Positions 35,248-44,191 of a stretch of 64,000 bases of DNA are shown here, piece after piece (position 1 is the stretch's first letter; the number at the start of each line of letters is the position of its first letter). Position numbers and translations under genes: made by a program. The notes beneath the pieces are model-generated. The model ran no database searches, was not told where the DNA came from, and saw only the letters and a list, made by a program, of their open reading frames with translations. This DNA is from Pygmaiobacter massiliensis (GTDB lineage Bacteria; Bacillota; Clostridia; Oscillospirales; Ruminococcaceae): contig NZ_OAML01000003.1 in the NCBI RefSeq assembly GCF_900199435.1, positions 62,001 to 126,000 of the forward strand, read 5' to 3'.

Positions 35248-35967
35248 ATGAAAACGAACAGACTTTTTTTATATTTTACAAAGTTTGAAATAGGGCTGTG
35301 GCTTTCTTCCGTTGCTGTAATTGCCACATCATTCGTGCTGTTTCAATCCAAAAATTATCTTACGCTTACCGCATCGCTCATTGGGGCTACATTTTTGATT
35401 TTAAACGCAAAGGGGAACGTATGGGGGCAGGTGTTGACCGTTATGTTCAGCGTGCTATACGGGTTGATTTCTTACTCCTCTGCCTATTACGGAGAAATGA
35501 TTACCTATCTTGGCATGACCGCGCCGATTGCGGTGGCAGCCATTGTTTCATGGATGAAAAATCCGGCTGAAAAGGGCAAAAACGAAGTCAAGGTAAATCA
35601 GCTTGCGCCAAAAGAATATGTGTTTTTATTGGGGCTGAGCACAGCGGTGACAATAGCTTTCTATTTTATTCTCGCGGCATTTGATACGGCGGTTTTATGG
35701 CTAAGCACGGTATCGGTTTTCACCAGTTTTGTTGGTGCCTATCTCACCATGCGACGAAGCGAATATTTTGCCATTGGGTACGCCGCAAATGATGTTGTTT
35801 TAATTGTTTTGTGGCTCATTGCCGCAAGCAAGGACAGCTCCTGTTTCTCGATGGTCAGCTGTTTTTTGGTTTTTTTAATTAACGACATCTACGGCTTTTT
35901 CAGCTGGCTTGAGATGAGAAAATCGCAAGTCATAGGACGCCAACGCTGTTTTGAGCAAAGTGCGTGA
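35248..35967 (+). CDS. pnuC: PnuC-family vitamin (nicotinamide riboside-like) transporter
   Basis: The 239-residue protein has about seven or eight membrane segments. Features of PnuC are LIGATFLILNAKGNVWGQVL, a segment with YFAIGYAANDVVLIVLWLIA, and a final FLINDIYGFFSWLEM. PnuC proteins take up nicotinamide riboside by facilitated diffusion; related PnuT and PnuX take thiamine and riboflavin. The substrate cannot be fixed from sequence alone. It forms one operon with the PNPOx gene. Confidence 0.88.
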   Translation: MKTNRLFLYFTKFEIGLWLSSVAVIATSFVLFQSKNYLTLTASLIGATFLILNAKGNVWGQVLTVMFSVLYGLISYSSAYYGEMITYLGMTAPIAVAAIVSWMKNPAEKGKNEVKVNQLAPKEYVFLLGLSTAVTIAFYFILAAFDTAVLWLSTVSVFTSFVGAYLTMRRSEYFAIGYAANDVVLIVLWLIAASKDSSCFSMVSCFLVFLINDIYGFFSWLEMRKSQVIGRQRCFEQSA

Positions 35968-35987
35968 GCAAAAAATGAGAATACGAC

Positions 35988-36022
35988 AAAAGGGCCCTCG
36001 CTAAAAGCGAAGACCCTTTTTA
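35988..36022. terminator. Terminator after pnuC
   Basis: AAAAGGG-ccc-TCGCT pairs with AGCGA-aga-CCCTTTT. It also serves the convergent ABC operon. Confidence 0.85.
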
Positions 36023-36063
36023 ATAGAATGCAAACACTGCCATCGTTTTGAGTAGGAAAGCGA

Positions 36064-36696
36064 TTAAAACTCTTTTTTGGTGACAATAGAAACCGAAAGA
36101 AAAAAGCTTGCGATAAAAAGCACCACGACAATAACCGGGGCAACAAAAGCGAGTGTCTGCAAAAACTCTTCGCTGATGCCGTTATCCAGCAGACCTGTTT
36201 TAGAAACCAGAATAACCCCCAATGTCGGTAACAGCGCCACACATAAAATCATCATGCGGGCTTTTTCCACACCAAATTTGTAAAGCAGCGGTAATAAAAC
36301 ACCGAGCATCAGCAAACAGGCAAAAAAGCAGCCAATAATGCCCACGAGGTCCTCTAAAGTCATCCCTTTGCGCGTAATGATTCCAATCACGAGGTAAATT
36401 GCAATCGCAATCAAGCTGCCGCCAGCGGTAACCAGCAGCCCCAGCAAATATTTACTCCCCACCAGCGTTTTGCGGGAAACCGGCATGGTCAGCACAAATT
36501 TATCCCACTTGGCAAATTCATCGTAGCTCATGCTGCTTATTACGACCATCATCGAAACCATCACAGTATAAACGCCAAGAAAGCTCGCACCGGTATCCTG
36601 CATGCCGAACAGCACGCCCATCACAGCGATGATTAAAAGAAGCTGACGCATATATTTTTTTAAATTATATAAATCCTTATAAATCAAACCGCGCAT
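36064..36696 (-). CDS. ABC-2 type transporter permease
   Basis: The 210-residue protein begins MRGLIYKDLYNLKKYMRQLL and has six membrane segments. The MSYDEFAKWDKFVLTMPVSRK region after the second helix is typical of the ABC-2 membrane_5 group. It overlaps the ATPase gene upstream by 13 bases and forms an exporter with it. Substrate unknown. Confidence 0.9.
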   Translation of the reverse strand: MRGLIYKDLYNLKKYMRQLLLIIAVMGVLFGMQDTGASFLGVYTVMVSMMVVISSMSYDEFAKWDKFVLTMPVSRKTLVGSKYLLGLLVTAGGSLIAIAIYLVIGIITRKGMTLEDLVGIIGCFFACLLMLGVLLPLLYKFGVEKARMMILCVALLPTLGVILVSKTGLLDNGISEEFLQTLAFVAPVIVVVLFIASFFLSVSIVTKKEF

Positions 36697-37565
36697 GATT
36701 TGTCCTCCTTATGGCCCTTTACATAAAACAGCATAATGTCCTCAATGCTTACCCGGTCCAGCACTACATCGGGGTAGCGGCGGTGAAAACTGTCGCGGTC
36801 GGTTACCAAAAATTCGGTTCCCATTGCAGTTTTACGGGTTACTGCCACATCAGAAGAGGCGACTTTGGCCGCTTGTGCAGCGGTGCAGCGGGCAATGCCA
36901 TATTCGTAAATTAGCGTATCTTTGTTTTTAGAGAACATCACTTTACCATTGTGGATAAAGGTGACGTAATCCGCGATTTTCTCCAAATCACTGGTGATGT
37001 GGGAGGAAAACAGAATGCTGTGTTGCTCATCGCTGATGAACTCAAGAAAGACGTCAAGAATTTCATCGCGAACAATCGGGTCAAGCCCGCTGGTAGCTTC
37101 GTCGAGCAAAAGAAGTTTAGGGTGGTGGGCGAGTGCCGCCGCAATCGAAAGCTTCATTTTCATGCCGCGCGAAAAAGATTTGATGATTTTATCTTTTGGC
37201 AGCGCAAACCGTTTGCGCAGTGCCTCAAAATAGGCAGCGTCCCACGCATCGCGAAAAATACTCGCCATCATATGGTCTACCTGCACGGTGGTGAGGTTAT
37301 CGTGAAAATAGCTTTCATCAAACACTACACCTATTTGCGCTTTGGCTGCCACATCATCGACATTGAGCGGTTTGCCAAATACCTCTACCTCACCGGCATC
37401 GCGCCGCACAAGGCCGAGAATACACTTTAAGGTGGTGGTTTTACCGGCTCCATTTTCACCTACAAAGCCCATAATTGCGCCGCCCGGCAAAGCAAAGCTG
37501 ACGTTGTTCAGCTGAAAATCGCGGTAATCTTTGCAGACGCCGCGCAGTTCAAGAAGATTGGACAT
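36684..37565 (-). CDS. ABC transporter ATP-binding protein
   Basis: The 293-residue ATPase has Walker A GENGAGKTTTLK, a signature-like FSRGMKMKLS (in place of LSGGQ), Walker B LLLLDEATSGLDP and the switch His in SSHIT. The GntR gene lies 24 bases upstream and the permease downstream. This is the YtrA-YtrB-type module that responds to cell-envelope stress in Bacillus. The ligand is unknown. Confidence 0.93.
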   Translation of the reverse strand: MSNLLELRGVCKDYRDFQLNNVSFALPGGAIMGFVGENGAGKTTTLKCILGLVRRDAGEVEVFGKPLNVDDVAAKAQIGVVFDESYFHDNLTTVQVDHMMASIFRDAWDAAYFEALRKRFALPKDKIIKSFSRGMKMKLSIAAALAHHPKLLLLDEATSGLDPIVRDEILDVFLEFISDEQHSILFSSHITSDLEKIADYVTFIHNGKVMFSKNKDTLIYEYGIARCTAAQAAKVASSDVAVTRKTAMGTEFLVTDRDSFHRRYPDVVLDRVSIEDIMLFYVKGHKEDKSCAV

Positions 37566-37589
37566 AGATACGCTTCCTTTCTGTATGGG

Positions 37590-37964
37590 CTATTCGCCCT
37601 CGTAAAGCAGGGTCAGCATCTCGCACAGTTCACCGGCGGTGATGCCGGCCAAGCGGGCGACATCGACTGCGGTTTGCAGTGCTTCCTGCGCTTGGCGCAG
37701 ATGCTCTTCCCGCACAAATTCCGGATTTTTAATGGCGACAAAACAGCCCTTGCCGGGTACGGTGGTTAAAAAGCCATCCCGCTCAAGGTCTTCATATGCG
37801 CGTTTTGTGGTAATCACACTAATGCGTAGGTCTTTGGCAAGCTGCCGCATACTGGGCAGTGCCGCGCCTTCGGCCAGCTCGCCAGAGAGCACCATATTTT
37901 TAATCTGCGCCGTGATTTGCTCATAGATGGGTTTGCCGCTGGAGTTGCTGATGATAAGTTCCAA
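37590..37964 (-). CDS. GntR-family repressor (YtrA subfamily)
   Basis: I start it at TTG (37964), 9 bases after GGAGG, giving MELIISNSSGKPIYEQITAQ. The 124 residues are a winged-helix DNA-binding domain (LPSMRQLAKDLRISVITTKRAYEDL) plus a short C-terminal helix pair, as in YtrA. It has no large effector domain. The palindrome at 38016-38039 upstream is its likely operator, giving autoregulation. Confidence 0.92.
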   Translation of the reverse strand: MELIISNSSGKPIYEQITAQIKNMVLSGELAEGAALPSMRQLAKDLRISVITTKRAYEDLERDGFLTTVPGKGCFVAIKNPEFVREEHLRQAQEALQTAVDVARLAGITAGELCEMLTLLYEGE

Positions 37965-38015
37965 ATTTGCCCCCTCCAAAGCCCGGCGGGGGAGCCGGTA
38001 CTTTGTTTTACTGTA

Positions 38016-38039
38016 TATATACTGTATGCACAGTATATA
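38016..38039. promoter_or_regulatory. Palindromic operator of the GntR/ABC operon
   Basis: TATATACTGT and ACAGTATATA are exact reverse complements around atgc. The site lies 52 bases upstream of the GntR gene and overlaps TATA-rich promoter sequence. Confidence 0.82.
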
Positions 38040-38166
38040 CCGGGTATGTGCAGTTGTCAACAGCCAGATAGAAAATTTTTAAAAAATATGGTAATCTTTT
38101 TTTAGCACACAAAAATAACACGGTGCCAAAGTAACCGTGCTGTTATAAAAATAAAGGAGAATATCC

Positions 38167-39099
38167 ATGAAAGGACGTTTTGCGCCAAGCCCCAGCGGGC
38201 GCATGCACCTGGGCAATGTATTTTGCGCGCTGATGGCATGGCTTTCTTGCCGCGCCCAAAACGGCACTACGCTGCTGCGGGTTGAAGACCTTGACCCCGC
38301 GCGTTGCAGACCGGAATATACCGAGCAGCTTATCCGTGACCTTACGTGGCTCGGCCTTGATTGGGACGAGGGCGGCGACCTGCCAGCATATCGTCAAAGC
38401 GAGCGCGCGGCCTGGTATGCTGAATGCTTTGCCCGGCTCGAAGCGATGGGCCGTACTTATTCCTGCTTTTGCAGCCGCAGTGAGCTGCATGATGCTTCTG
38501 CCCCCCATGCGAGCGACGGCACAGTGATTTACAGCGGAAACTGCCGTGCACTAAGCGATGCCGAGCGAGCGGCCAAAGCCGCAGCGCGTGCACCTGCCCA
38601 GCGGCTTTGGGTGAACGGCGACCCCATTACTTTTACCGACCATGTTTACGGACAGATGAAAAGCAACCTGGCAGAAGACTGTGGCGATTTCATCCTGCGC
38701 CGCTCAGATGGCGTATATGCTTACCAGCTTGCCGTGGTGGCCGATGATGCCGCGATGGGCGTAACCGAAGTAGTGCGCGGGCATGATTTGCTTTTTTCCA
38801 CCCCGCGGCAACTGCTGCTGTATCGGCTGCTGGGCTTTATGCCGCCGCAGTTTGCACATCTGCCGCTGCTTGTTGCGCCAGACGGAAAGCGACTTTCTAA
38901 ACGAGAGCGTGCCTTCGATGTTGGGGCGCTGCAGGCATCAGGAATTACCGCAGAGCAAATAATCGGTATGCTGGCATGGATGGCAGGCCTGACCGAAACA
39001 GCTGAGCCCTGTACCGCAAAAGAGCTGGTACCGATATTTGATTTGCGCAAGATTACAAAACAAGATATTGTGGTGTCCGAAAACCTGTTTTTGGCTTAG
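38167..39099 (+). CDS. gluQ: Glutamyl-Q tRNA(Asp) synthetase
   Basis: The 310-residue protein starts MKGRFAPSPSGRMHLGNVFC after AAAGGAGA. It has the class I synthetase core without the anticodon-binding domain of GltX. HLGN serves as HIGH, and DGKRLSKRERAFDVG carries KMSKS-like KLSKR. Cysteines C-F-C...C (YSCFCSRSEL, GNCRAL) form the zinc site of this family. It adds glutamate to queuosine 34 of tRNA-Asp. queH lies 0.7 kb downstream. Confidence 0.92.
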   Translation: MKGRFAPSPSGRMHLGNVFCALMAWLSCRAQNGTTLLRVEDLDPARCRPEYTEQLIRDLTWLGLDWDEGGDLPAYRQSERAAWYAECFARLEAMGRTYSCFCSRSELHDASAPHASDGTVIYSGNCRALSDAERAAKAAARAPAQRLWVNGDPITFTDHVYGQMKSNLAEDCGDFILRRSDGVYAYQLAVVADDAAMGVTEVVRGHDLLFSTPRQLLLYRLLGFMPPQFAHLPLLVAPDGKRLSKRERAFDVGALQASGITAEQIIGMLAWMAGLTETAEPCTAKELVPIFDLRKITKQDIVVSENLFLA

Positions 39100-39244
39100 A
39101 TGTGCGACAAAGCCACGAAACGATTGAGGATAAAAAACCAAAAAGTTGCACTGCAACTGCCGGTTGCGAAACTGCAAACCCGGCTTGGTAGCGGCACGGC
39201 TTTTGTGTGGTAGAATAAAAACACGAATACAGGAGGTGAAGTCC

Positions 39245-39763
39245 ATGACTTTAGGAGAAAAAATACAACAGCTGCGAAAAGCCACCGGCATCTCGCAAGA
39301 ACAACTGGCAGAACAGCTCGGTGTTTCACGTCAGTCTGTTTCTAAATGGGAGCTGGACGATGCGATTCCCGAAACCAGTAAAATTGTGCTGCTCAGCGAG
39401 TTGTTTTCCATATCTACCGACGAATTGCTCAAAAACAGCTGTAGCAAATGCGAAACCGACGCGCCGGGGCAAATAGGTGAGGGCAGGCTGGAAAAAATAG
39501 CAGCAAGCAACGCCGCAAACCGGCAGCGGGCCATGGGCTTTAAAACGATAATCTTAGGGCTTGTGATGCTGGTGTTAGAGCTGATGTTTCTGCCCGTCTT
39601 TGGTATGATACAAAAAAGCCATGTCAACGGGCAGGGCTTTTATGTTGAGTTCATTCAATACGCAGGTATGCAGCCCATGCCGCTGGTGTTCAGCTGCACG
39701 GGGCTTATTATTCTGGTAGGGGTGTGCTTTTTGGTGCAAGGCTTGCGCAATCAGCAAAATTAA
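39245..39763 (+). CDS. XRE-family regulator with C-terminal membrane segments
   Basis: The 172-residue protein starts MTLGEKIQQLRKATGISQEQ after AGGAGGTGA. The helix-turn-helix is EQLAEQLGVSRQSVSKWE (residues 21-38). After about 35 polar residues there are two hydrophobic segments (FKTIILGLVMLVLELMFLPV and PLVFSCTGLIILVGVCFLVQ). Such membrane-linked XRE proteins occur widely in Firmicutes; the target is unknown. Confidence 0.88.
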   Translation: MTLGEKIQQLRKATGISQEQLAEQLGVSRQSVSKWELDDAIPETSKIVLLSELFSISTDELLKNSCSKCETDAPGQIGEGRLEKIAASNAANRQRAMGFKTIILGLVMLVLELMFLPVFGMIQKSHVNGQGFYVEFIQYAGMQPMPLVFSCTGLIILVGVCFLVQGLRNQQN

Positions 39764-39775
39764 GATTGATAAAAT

Positions 39776-39815
39776 AAAAAGAGCAGTGCCGGTTGCCTTG
39801 GCGCTGCTCTTTTTG
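39776..39815. terminator. Bidirectional terminator between the XRE gene and queH
   Basis: AAAAAGAGCAG pairs with CTGCTCTTTTT, with inner GCC/GGC pairing. Confidence 0.88.
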
Positions 39816-39828
39816 ATTTTTATAAAGC

Positions 39829-40455
39829 CTATTCCAAGTTGCGGCGTTCCGCCTCCTGTTTGCTGAAAACGCATCCGCAAAAATCTTGCCGATAAAGACC
39901 ATATTCATGCGAAAGGGCAATACTGCGTTTATAGCCCTCTTTCTTTTTAAAGTCAGACGGCAGGTAGGCAACGCCGATTTCGTTGCCGATGGCCTGACCC
40001 AGTTCTGCCAGCTTTGCCGCGTTTTTCAACGGGCTAATCGACAGCGTAGTAGTGAAATAGTCATACCCACCCTCTTTGGCGCGCAGGGCTGCCTCGCGCA
40101 AACGCAACTCGTAGCAGACAAAGCAGCGCTCGCCACCTTCGGGGCAACTTTCCAGCCCTTTTACAGCGTTATAAAACACCTGTGGCTCGTAGGCCCCTTC
40201 GGTGAAATGAACGGGAAAGCGAGTAGGCATTGCCTCAATCAGCCGCTTTTGCTCTTCCGCACGCAAGCGGTATTCGGTCTCTGGCGAAATATTGGGGTTA
40301 TAGTAATCCACCGTAATGGCAAAATGGTTAGAAAGATACTCCAGCACATAGCTAGAGCAGGGGGCGCAGCAGCTGTGCAGCAAAAGCGTAGGGGGCGCTG
40401 TGTTCTCAGGCAGTGCCGCAATTAGTTTTTCCAGTTCTTTTTGATAGTTGACCAT
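39829..40455 (-). CDS. queH: Epoxyqueuosine reductase QueH
   Basis: The 208-residue protein has the QueH cysteine pattern: LLHSCCAPCSSYVLEYL near the start, ERCFVCYELRL in the middle and QDFCGCVFS near the end. DYFTTTLSISPLKN and PSDFKKKEGYKRSI are conserved. It reduces epoxyqueuosine to queuosine and is unrelated to QueG. The start could also be the TTG two codons upstream; no strong ribosome site decides it. Confidence 0.94.
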   Translation of the reverse strand: MVNYQKELEKLIAALPENTAPPTLLLHSCCAPCSSYVLEYLSNHFAITVDYYNPNISPETEYRLRAEEQKRLIEAMPTRFPVHFTEGAYEPQVFYNAVKGLESCPEGGERCFVCYELRLREAALRAKEGGYDYFTTTLSISPLKNAAKLAELGQAIGNEIGVAYLPSDFKKKEGYKRSIALSHEYGLYRQDFCGCVFSKQEAERRNLE

Positions 40456-40734
40456 AATCAAACGACTTCACTTTCTATCGGGGTAACAAACGAAACGGGC
40501 GAAAGCGCGCCTCGCCTTTAAAATAAACAGTAGTTTTGCGGGCTGGTAATCAGTATAAAAACCTCACCGCTAACCCGCGGCTATTATACCACATCTGCGT
40601 TAAAAGCAACATCATTTGGGCAAAAGCTCATCTGCAAAAACCAGCCATTTTGTGAAAAAAACTGCCTTTTGGGTACCAAAACAGCTCAAAACGCATAGCA
40701 TAGGGCAGTTCACAACGAAAGGCGGGAAAAATAG

Positions 40735-41067
40735 ATGAACACAGTGCTGGTAATTTTGATTACAGGTTTTGCGGTAATTGGCGCATACTTTGTGGCAGAT
40801 ATGCTTGCAGGCGGCGGCGATAAGCCTTACAACGCTTCGGCGTTGCTTGTGTTACCACAAAACACAGATGTGAGCGATGTGGTGGAGCTGGCGCTTGCCT
40901 TGCGGGGCATCCTGCCGCAATGTGAGATCCTCGCTGTCAACGAAAAGGATGGCGCGCTGCCGGTGCACGGCTGCGGGTTCGATTCGATTACCTTTGCCGA
41001 AAAAGAAACACTGGGCGATGCGACCGGCGAGTGGCTCCATTTACACGGGGCTGTGGATGACTTATAA
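40735..41067 (+). CDS. Hypothetical single-anchor membrane protein
   Basis: The 110-residue protein begins with a membrane segment, MNTVLVILITGFAVIGAYFV. A soluble domain of about 85 residues follows (VVELALALRGILPQCEILAV), rich in alternating strands and helices. AAAGGCGGG precedes the ATG. I recognise no family. It lies 189 bases before recD2 on the same strand. Confidence 0.65.
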   Translation: MNTVLVILITGFAVIGAYFVADMLAGGGDKPYNASALLVLPQNTDVSDVVELALALRGILPQCEILAVNEKDGALPVHGCGFDSITFAEKETLGDATGEWLHLHGAVDDL

Positions 41068-41256
41068 TAAAGTAAGAGAAACATCGCCCTTTTTACAGCA
41101 GGTGCTGTAAGCGCACCTTTGCTTGCAATCTTTCTAGCACCCGTTACAAACCTTTTGCCTTTATAAAACGCGGCAGTTGGTTTGCTTAACGGTAAAAGAT
41201 TTGCAAAGGCAAAGAGGCACGGGAACACGATACATGAAAAGATATGAAAAAAGGAA

Positions 41257-43461
41257 GTGAGCAAAACGGAAACGCTGACCGGAACAGTAGAACACGTTGT
41301 ATTTTCAAACAGCGAGACCAGTTTTGCTGTGGTAGAAATTGACGCTGCTGGCGAGCTTGTGACAGCGGTGGGTGAAATGCCGGGCGTAGCTGAGGGCGAA
41401 GAGGTAGAGCTTGCGGGGGAATATATCACCCATCCTACCTTTGGCCTTCAGCTTAAAGTCCGGCAGTTTGCCTGCCGCCTGCCACAGGGCGAAGCCGCCG
41501 TGCTGCGTTACCTCGCCAGCGGCCCGCTGCCCGGCATTGGCCCGGTAACGGCGCGGCGCATTGTAGAAACGTTTGGCGAGGATACCTTGCTTGTCATCGA
41601 AAACAACCCCAACGCACTCGCCAAGGTAAAGGGCATGACAACGGCAAAAGCGATTGCGGCTTCTAACGAGTTCCGCCGTGTGTTTGGTGTGCGGGAGGCC
41701 ATTGCCAGCCTTGCGCGGGTAGGGGTGACGGCCCAGCAGGCGATTGCGCTGTATAAGCATTATGGCCCAAGTGTGCTGGATATGGTGAACGAAAACCCCT
41801 ATCTGCTTTGCGGAGATCCGGTTTGGATTCCGTTTCGCGAGGCTGACGCGATTGCTTCCGGGCTGAATTTTGAAAAAGAAAACGGGCAGCGGGTGCGCGC
41901 CGGTGTTGCCTATGTTCTGCGGCACAACTTGAATAACGGGCATTGCTGCCTGCCGACCCATAAACTGCTGGCTACGGTGGCAAAGTTTATCGACGTAGAG
42001 CAGATTGTGATTGAAGAGGTTGTTGATATTGCCGTGTCAGAAGGCGAGCTGGTTGCGCACGAGTGTGGCGGTAAGGAATATCTATATCTGCCGGAATATT
42101 TCCGGGGTGAAATGCTGGTGGCTACGCATCTAAAAAGTCTGCTGGCAATGCCGCTGGAAAAAATGCAGAATCCGGACAAAGCCATTGGACTACTCGAGTT
42201 TGCCGGCGGGCTGAAATATGCGCCGCTGCAGCGCAAGGCAATTGAAACGGCACTTACCGAAAATTGCATGGTGCTTACCGGCGGCCCCGGTACGGGTAAA
42301 ACCACGACAATTAATGCAATGATTGCATTGTTTGAACAGCAGGGCGACCGGGTGGCTTTGGCGGCCCCGACCGGGCGTGCGGCAAAGCGGATGAGTGAAC
42401 TTTGTGCGCGCGACGCTAAAACAATCCATCGGCTGCTTGAAGTGGAATACGGCAGCGGCGAACGGCTGCGCTTCGTCCACCACGAGCAAAACCCGCTCAA
42501 GTGCGATGTTGTAATCATCGACGAGATGAGCATGGTGGATTTGCCGCTGTTTGAAAGTTTGCTGCGCGCGCTGCGCCCTCAGTGCAAAATTATCCTTGTG
42601 GGCGACAGCGACCAGCTGCCCAGTGTGGGTGCGGGCAACGTGCTGCGCGACATTATTGATTCCGGGGTGGTGCCCACGGTTTCCCTGCGGGATATTTTCC
42701 GGCAGGCAGCAGAAAGCCGCATCATCCGCACCGCGCATGGCATTGTAGAGGGCAAACTGCCGGAAGGCAATGAAAAAGAAGGGGATTTCTTCTTTTTAGA
42801 AGCGGGCAATGCTGCTGCGGCAGATTTGGTGTGCAGCCTTGTGGCACAGCGTCTGCCCAAAGCGTACGGGCTGGACCCCGTGCGGGATATCCAGGTGCTT
42901 TGCCCCAGCAAGATGGGTCAATGCGGAACCCAGACGCTGAATGCGCGGTTGCAGGAGATTTTAAACCCAGCAGAACCGGGCAAGGGCCAGCTCGTTTATA
43001 TGGGGGTTACCTACCGGGTAGGCGATAAAGTGATGCAGGTGCGCAATAATTACGATATTGTTTACCGCCGGGACGACGGCGAGAATAATACCGGTGCCTT
43101 TAACGGTGACCTCGGCATTATTTTAAAGGCAGATCCGCGTGCCCAGACATTGACGGTGCGGATTGATGATAAAACCTATGTTTACAGCGGCGATGCGCTG
43201 CGAGAACTTGAGATTGCATATGCGGTCACGATTCATAAAAGCCAGGGTAGCGAGTTTGCGGCGGTGGTGCTGCCAACAGCGGGGGATACCCCCACACGGC
43301 TTTGCTACCGCAATCTCATCTATACCGGCGTGACCCGTGCAAAACAGCTTTTGGTGGTTTGCGGCAGCAAGTCCACCTTTGGCGGCATGGTAGAAAACGA
43401 CCGCAGAATGCTGCGGTACTCCTGCCTTGCCGCATTGCTTGCAGATGATTCCGTATGCTGA
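41257..43461 (+). CDS. recD2: ATP-dependent DNA helicase RecD2
   Basis: The 734-residue protein starts at GTG after AAAAGGA. It has an OB-like N-terminal domain, helix-hairpin-helix motifs (GPLPGIGPVTARRIVETFG), then a superfamily 1B helicase core. Walker A is GGPGTGKTTTINA, Walker B is VVIIDEMSMVDL, motif III is LVGDSDQLPSVG and motif VI is YAVTIHKSQGSEF. RecD2 is the form found without RecBC. It is followed by comF (23-base gap) and mreB. Confidence 0.95.
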   Translation: MSKTETLTGTVEHVVFSNSETSFAVVEIDAAGELVTAVGEMPGVAEGEEVELAGEYITHPTFGLQLKVRQFACRLPQGEAAVLRYLASGPLPGIGPVTARRIVETFGEDTLLVIENNPNALAKVKGMTTAKAIAASNEFRRVFGVREAIASLARVGVTAQQAIALYKHYGPSVLDMVNENPYLLCGDPVWIPFREADAIASGLNFEKENGQRVRAGVAYVLRHNLNNGHCCLPTHKLLATVAKFIDVEQIVIEEVVDIAVSEGELVAHECGGKEYLYLPEYFRGEMLVATHLKSLLAMPLEKMQNPDKAIGLLEFAGGLKYAPLQRKAIETALTENCMVLTGGPGTGKTTTINAMIALFEQQGDRVALAAPTGRAAKRMSELCARDAKTIHRLLEVEYGSGERLRFVHHEQNPLKCDVVIIDEMSMVDLPLFESLLRALRPQCKIILVGDSDQLPSVGAGNVLRDIIDSGVVPTVSLRDIFRQAAESRIIRTAHGIVEGKLPEGNEKEGDFFFLEAGNAAAADLVCSLVAQRLPKAYGLDPVRDIQVLCPSKMGQCGTQTLNARLQEILNPAEPGKGQLVYMGVTYRVGDKVMQVRNNYDIVYRRDDGENNTGAFNGDLGIILKADPRAQTLTVRIDDKTYVYSGDALRELEIAYAVTIHKSQGSEFAAVVLPTAGDTPTRLCYRNLIYTGVTRAKQLLVVCGSKSTFGGMVENDRRMLRYSCLAALLADDSVC

Positions 43462-43484
43462 CCGGAGCGAAAGGGGCGGAGTAG

Positions 43485-44177
43485 ATGCACAGAATTTACT
43501 GGATGGTGGGCAATCTGCTGTTTCCGCAGCGCTGCCCGTGGTGTGGCCGGGTCATCGGCTTTTCCGGCCCCTGCGAGCGCTGTGTTGAAGTGCTGCCCCA
43601 TTTAACCGAAGAGGAAAGCGCGTTGCTTTCACGCCAAGCAGGCTGCCGTGCCATTGATTCGCTTGCCGCTTGCTGCCGGTATGAAGGCGTGGCCAAACGG
43701 GTGATGCAGCGGCTGAAATTCCAAGGGATGCGCAGCCTTGCGCCACTGGTGGCAAACGAGATGGCGCAGTGCGCAAAAGAGCAGTTTCCCGGTGTGCGGT
43801 TCGATGTAATTGTACCGGTGCCGACATCCCGTAAAAGCCTTGCAAGGCGCGGTTATAACGTGCCCGCACTGCTTGCAAAAACCGTGGGTGCAATACTTGC
43901 AATCCCGGTTGAGAATGATATACTTGTAAAAGAATGCGAAACCAGGTATCAGCATGACCTGCCGCGGGAGGGCCGCGCAGCAAACCTACTGGGTGCGTTC
44001 CGCGTCAAACGCCCAGAGAGGGTCGCCGGCAAACGGGTACTTCTCATCGATGATATCGTAACAACCGGCGCGACGCTCGCAGAATGTGCAAAAATGCTGG
44101 AGCTTGCAGGCGCAAAAGCGGTAGATACCCTTTGTTTTGCCTACACTGTAAAGGAAAAAGCCGGCGCGGCCGACTGA
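43485..44177 (+). CDS. comF: ComF-family protein
   Basis: The 230-residue protein has a zinc ribbon (CPWCGRVIGFSGPCERC) and a phosphoribosyltransferase-like domain with VLLIDDIVTTGATLAECAKM. ComF assists DNA uptake and handling in competent cells; its enzymatic role is unsettled. GCGAAAGGGGCG precedes the ATG. The neighbouring recD2 also handles single-stranded DNA. Confidence 0.92.
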   Translation: MHRIYWMVGNLLFPQRCPWCGRVIGFSGPCERCVEVLPHLTEEESALLSRQAGCRAIDSLAACCRYEGVAKRVMQRLKFQGMRSLAPLVANEMAQCAKEQFPGVRFDVIVPVPTSRKSLARRGYNVPALLAKTVGAILAIPVENDILVKECETRYQHDLPREGRAANLLGAFRVKRPERVAGKRVLLIDDIVTTGATLAECAKMLELAGAKAVDTLCFAYTVKEKAGAAD

Positions 44178-44191
44178 AAGGAAGAAGTATT

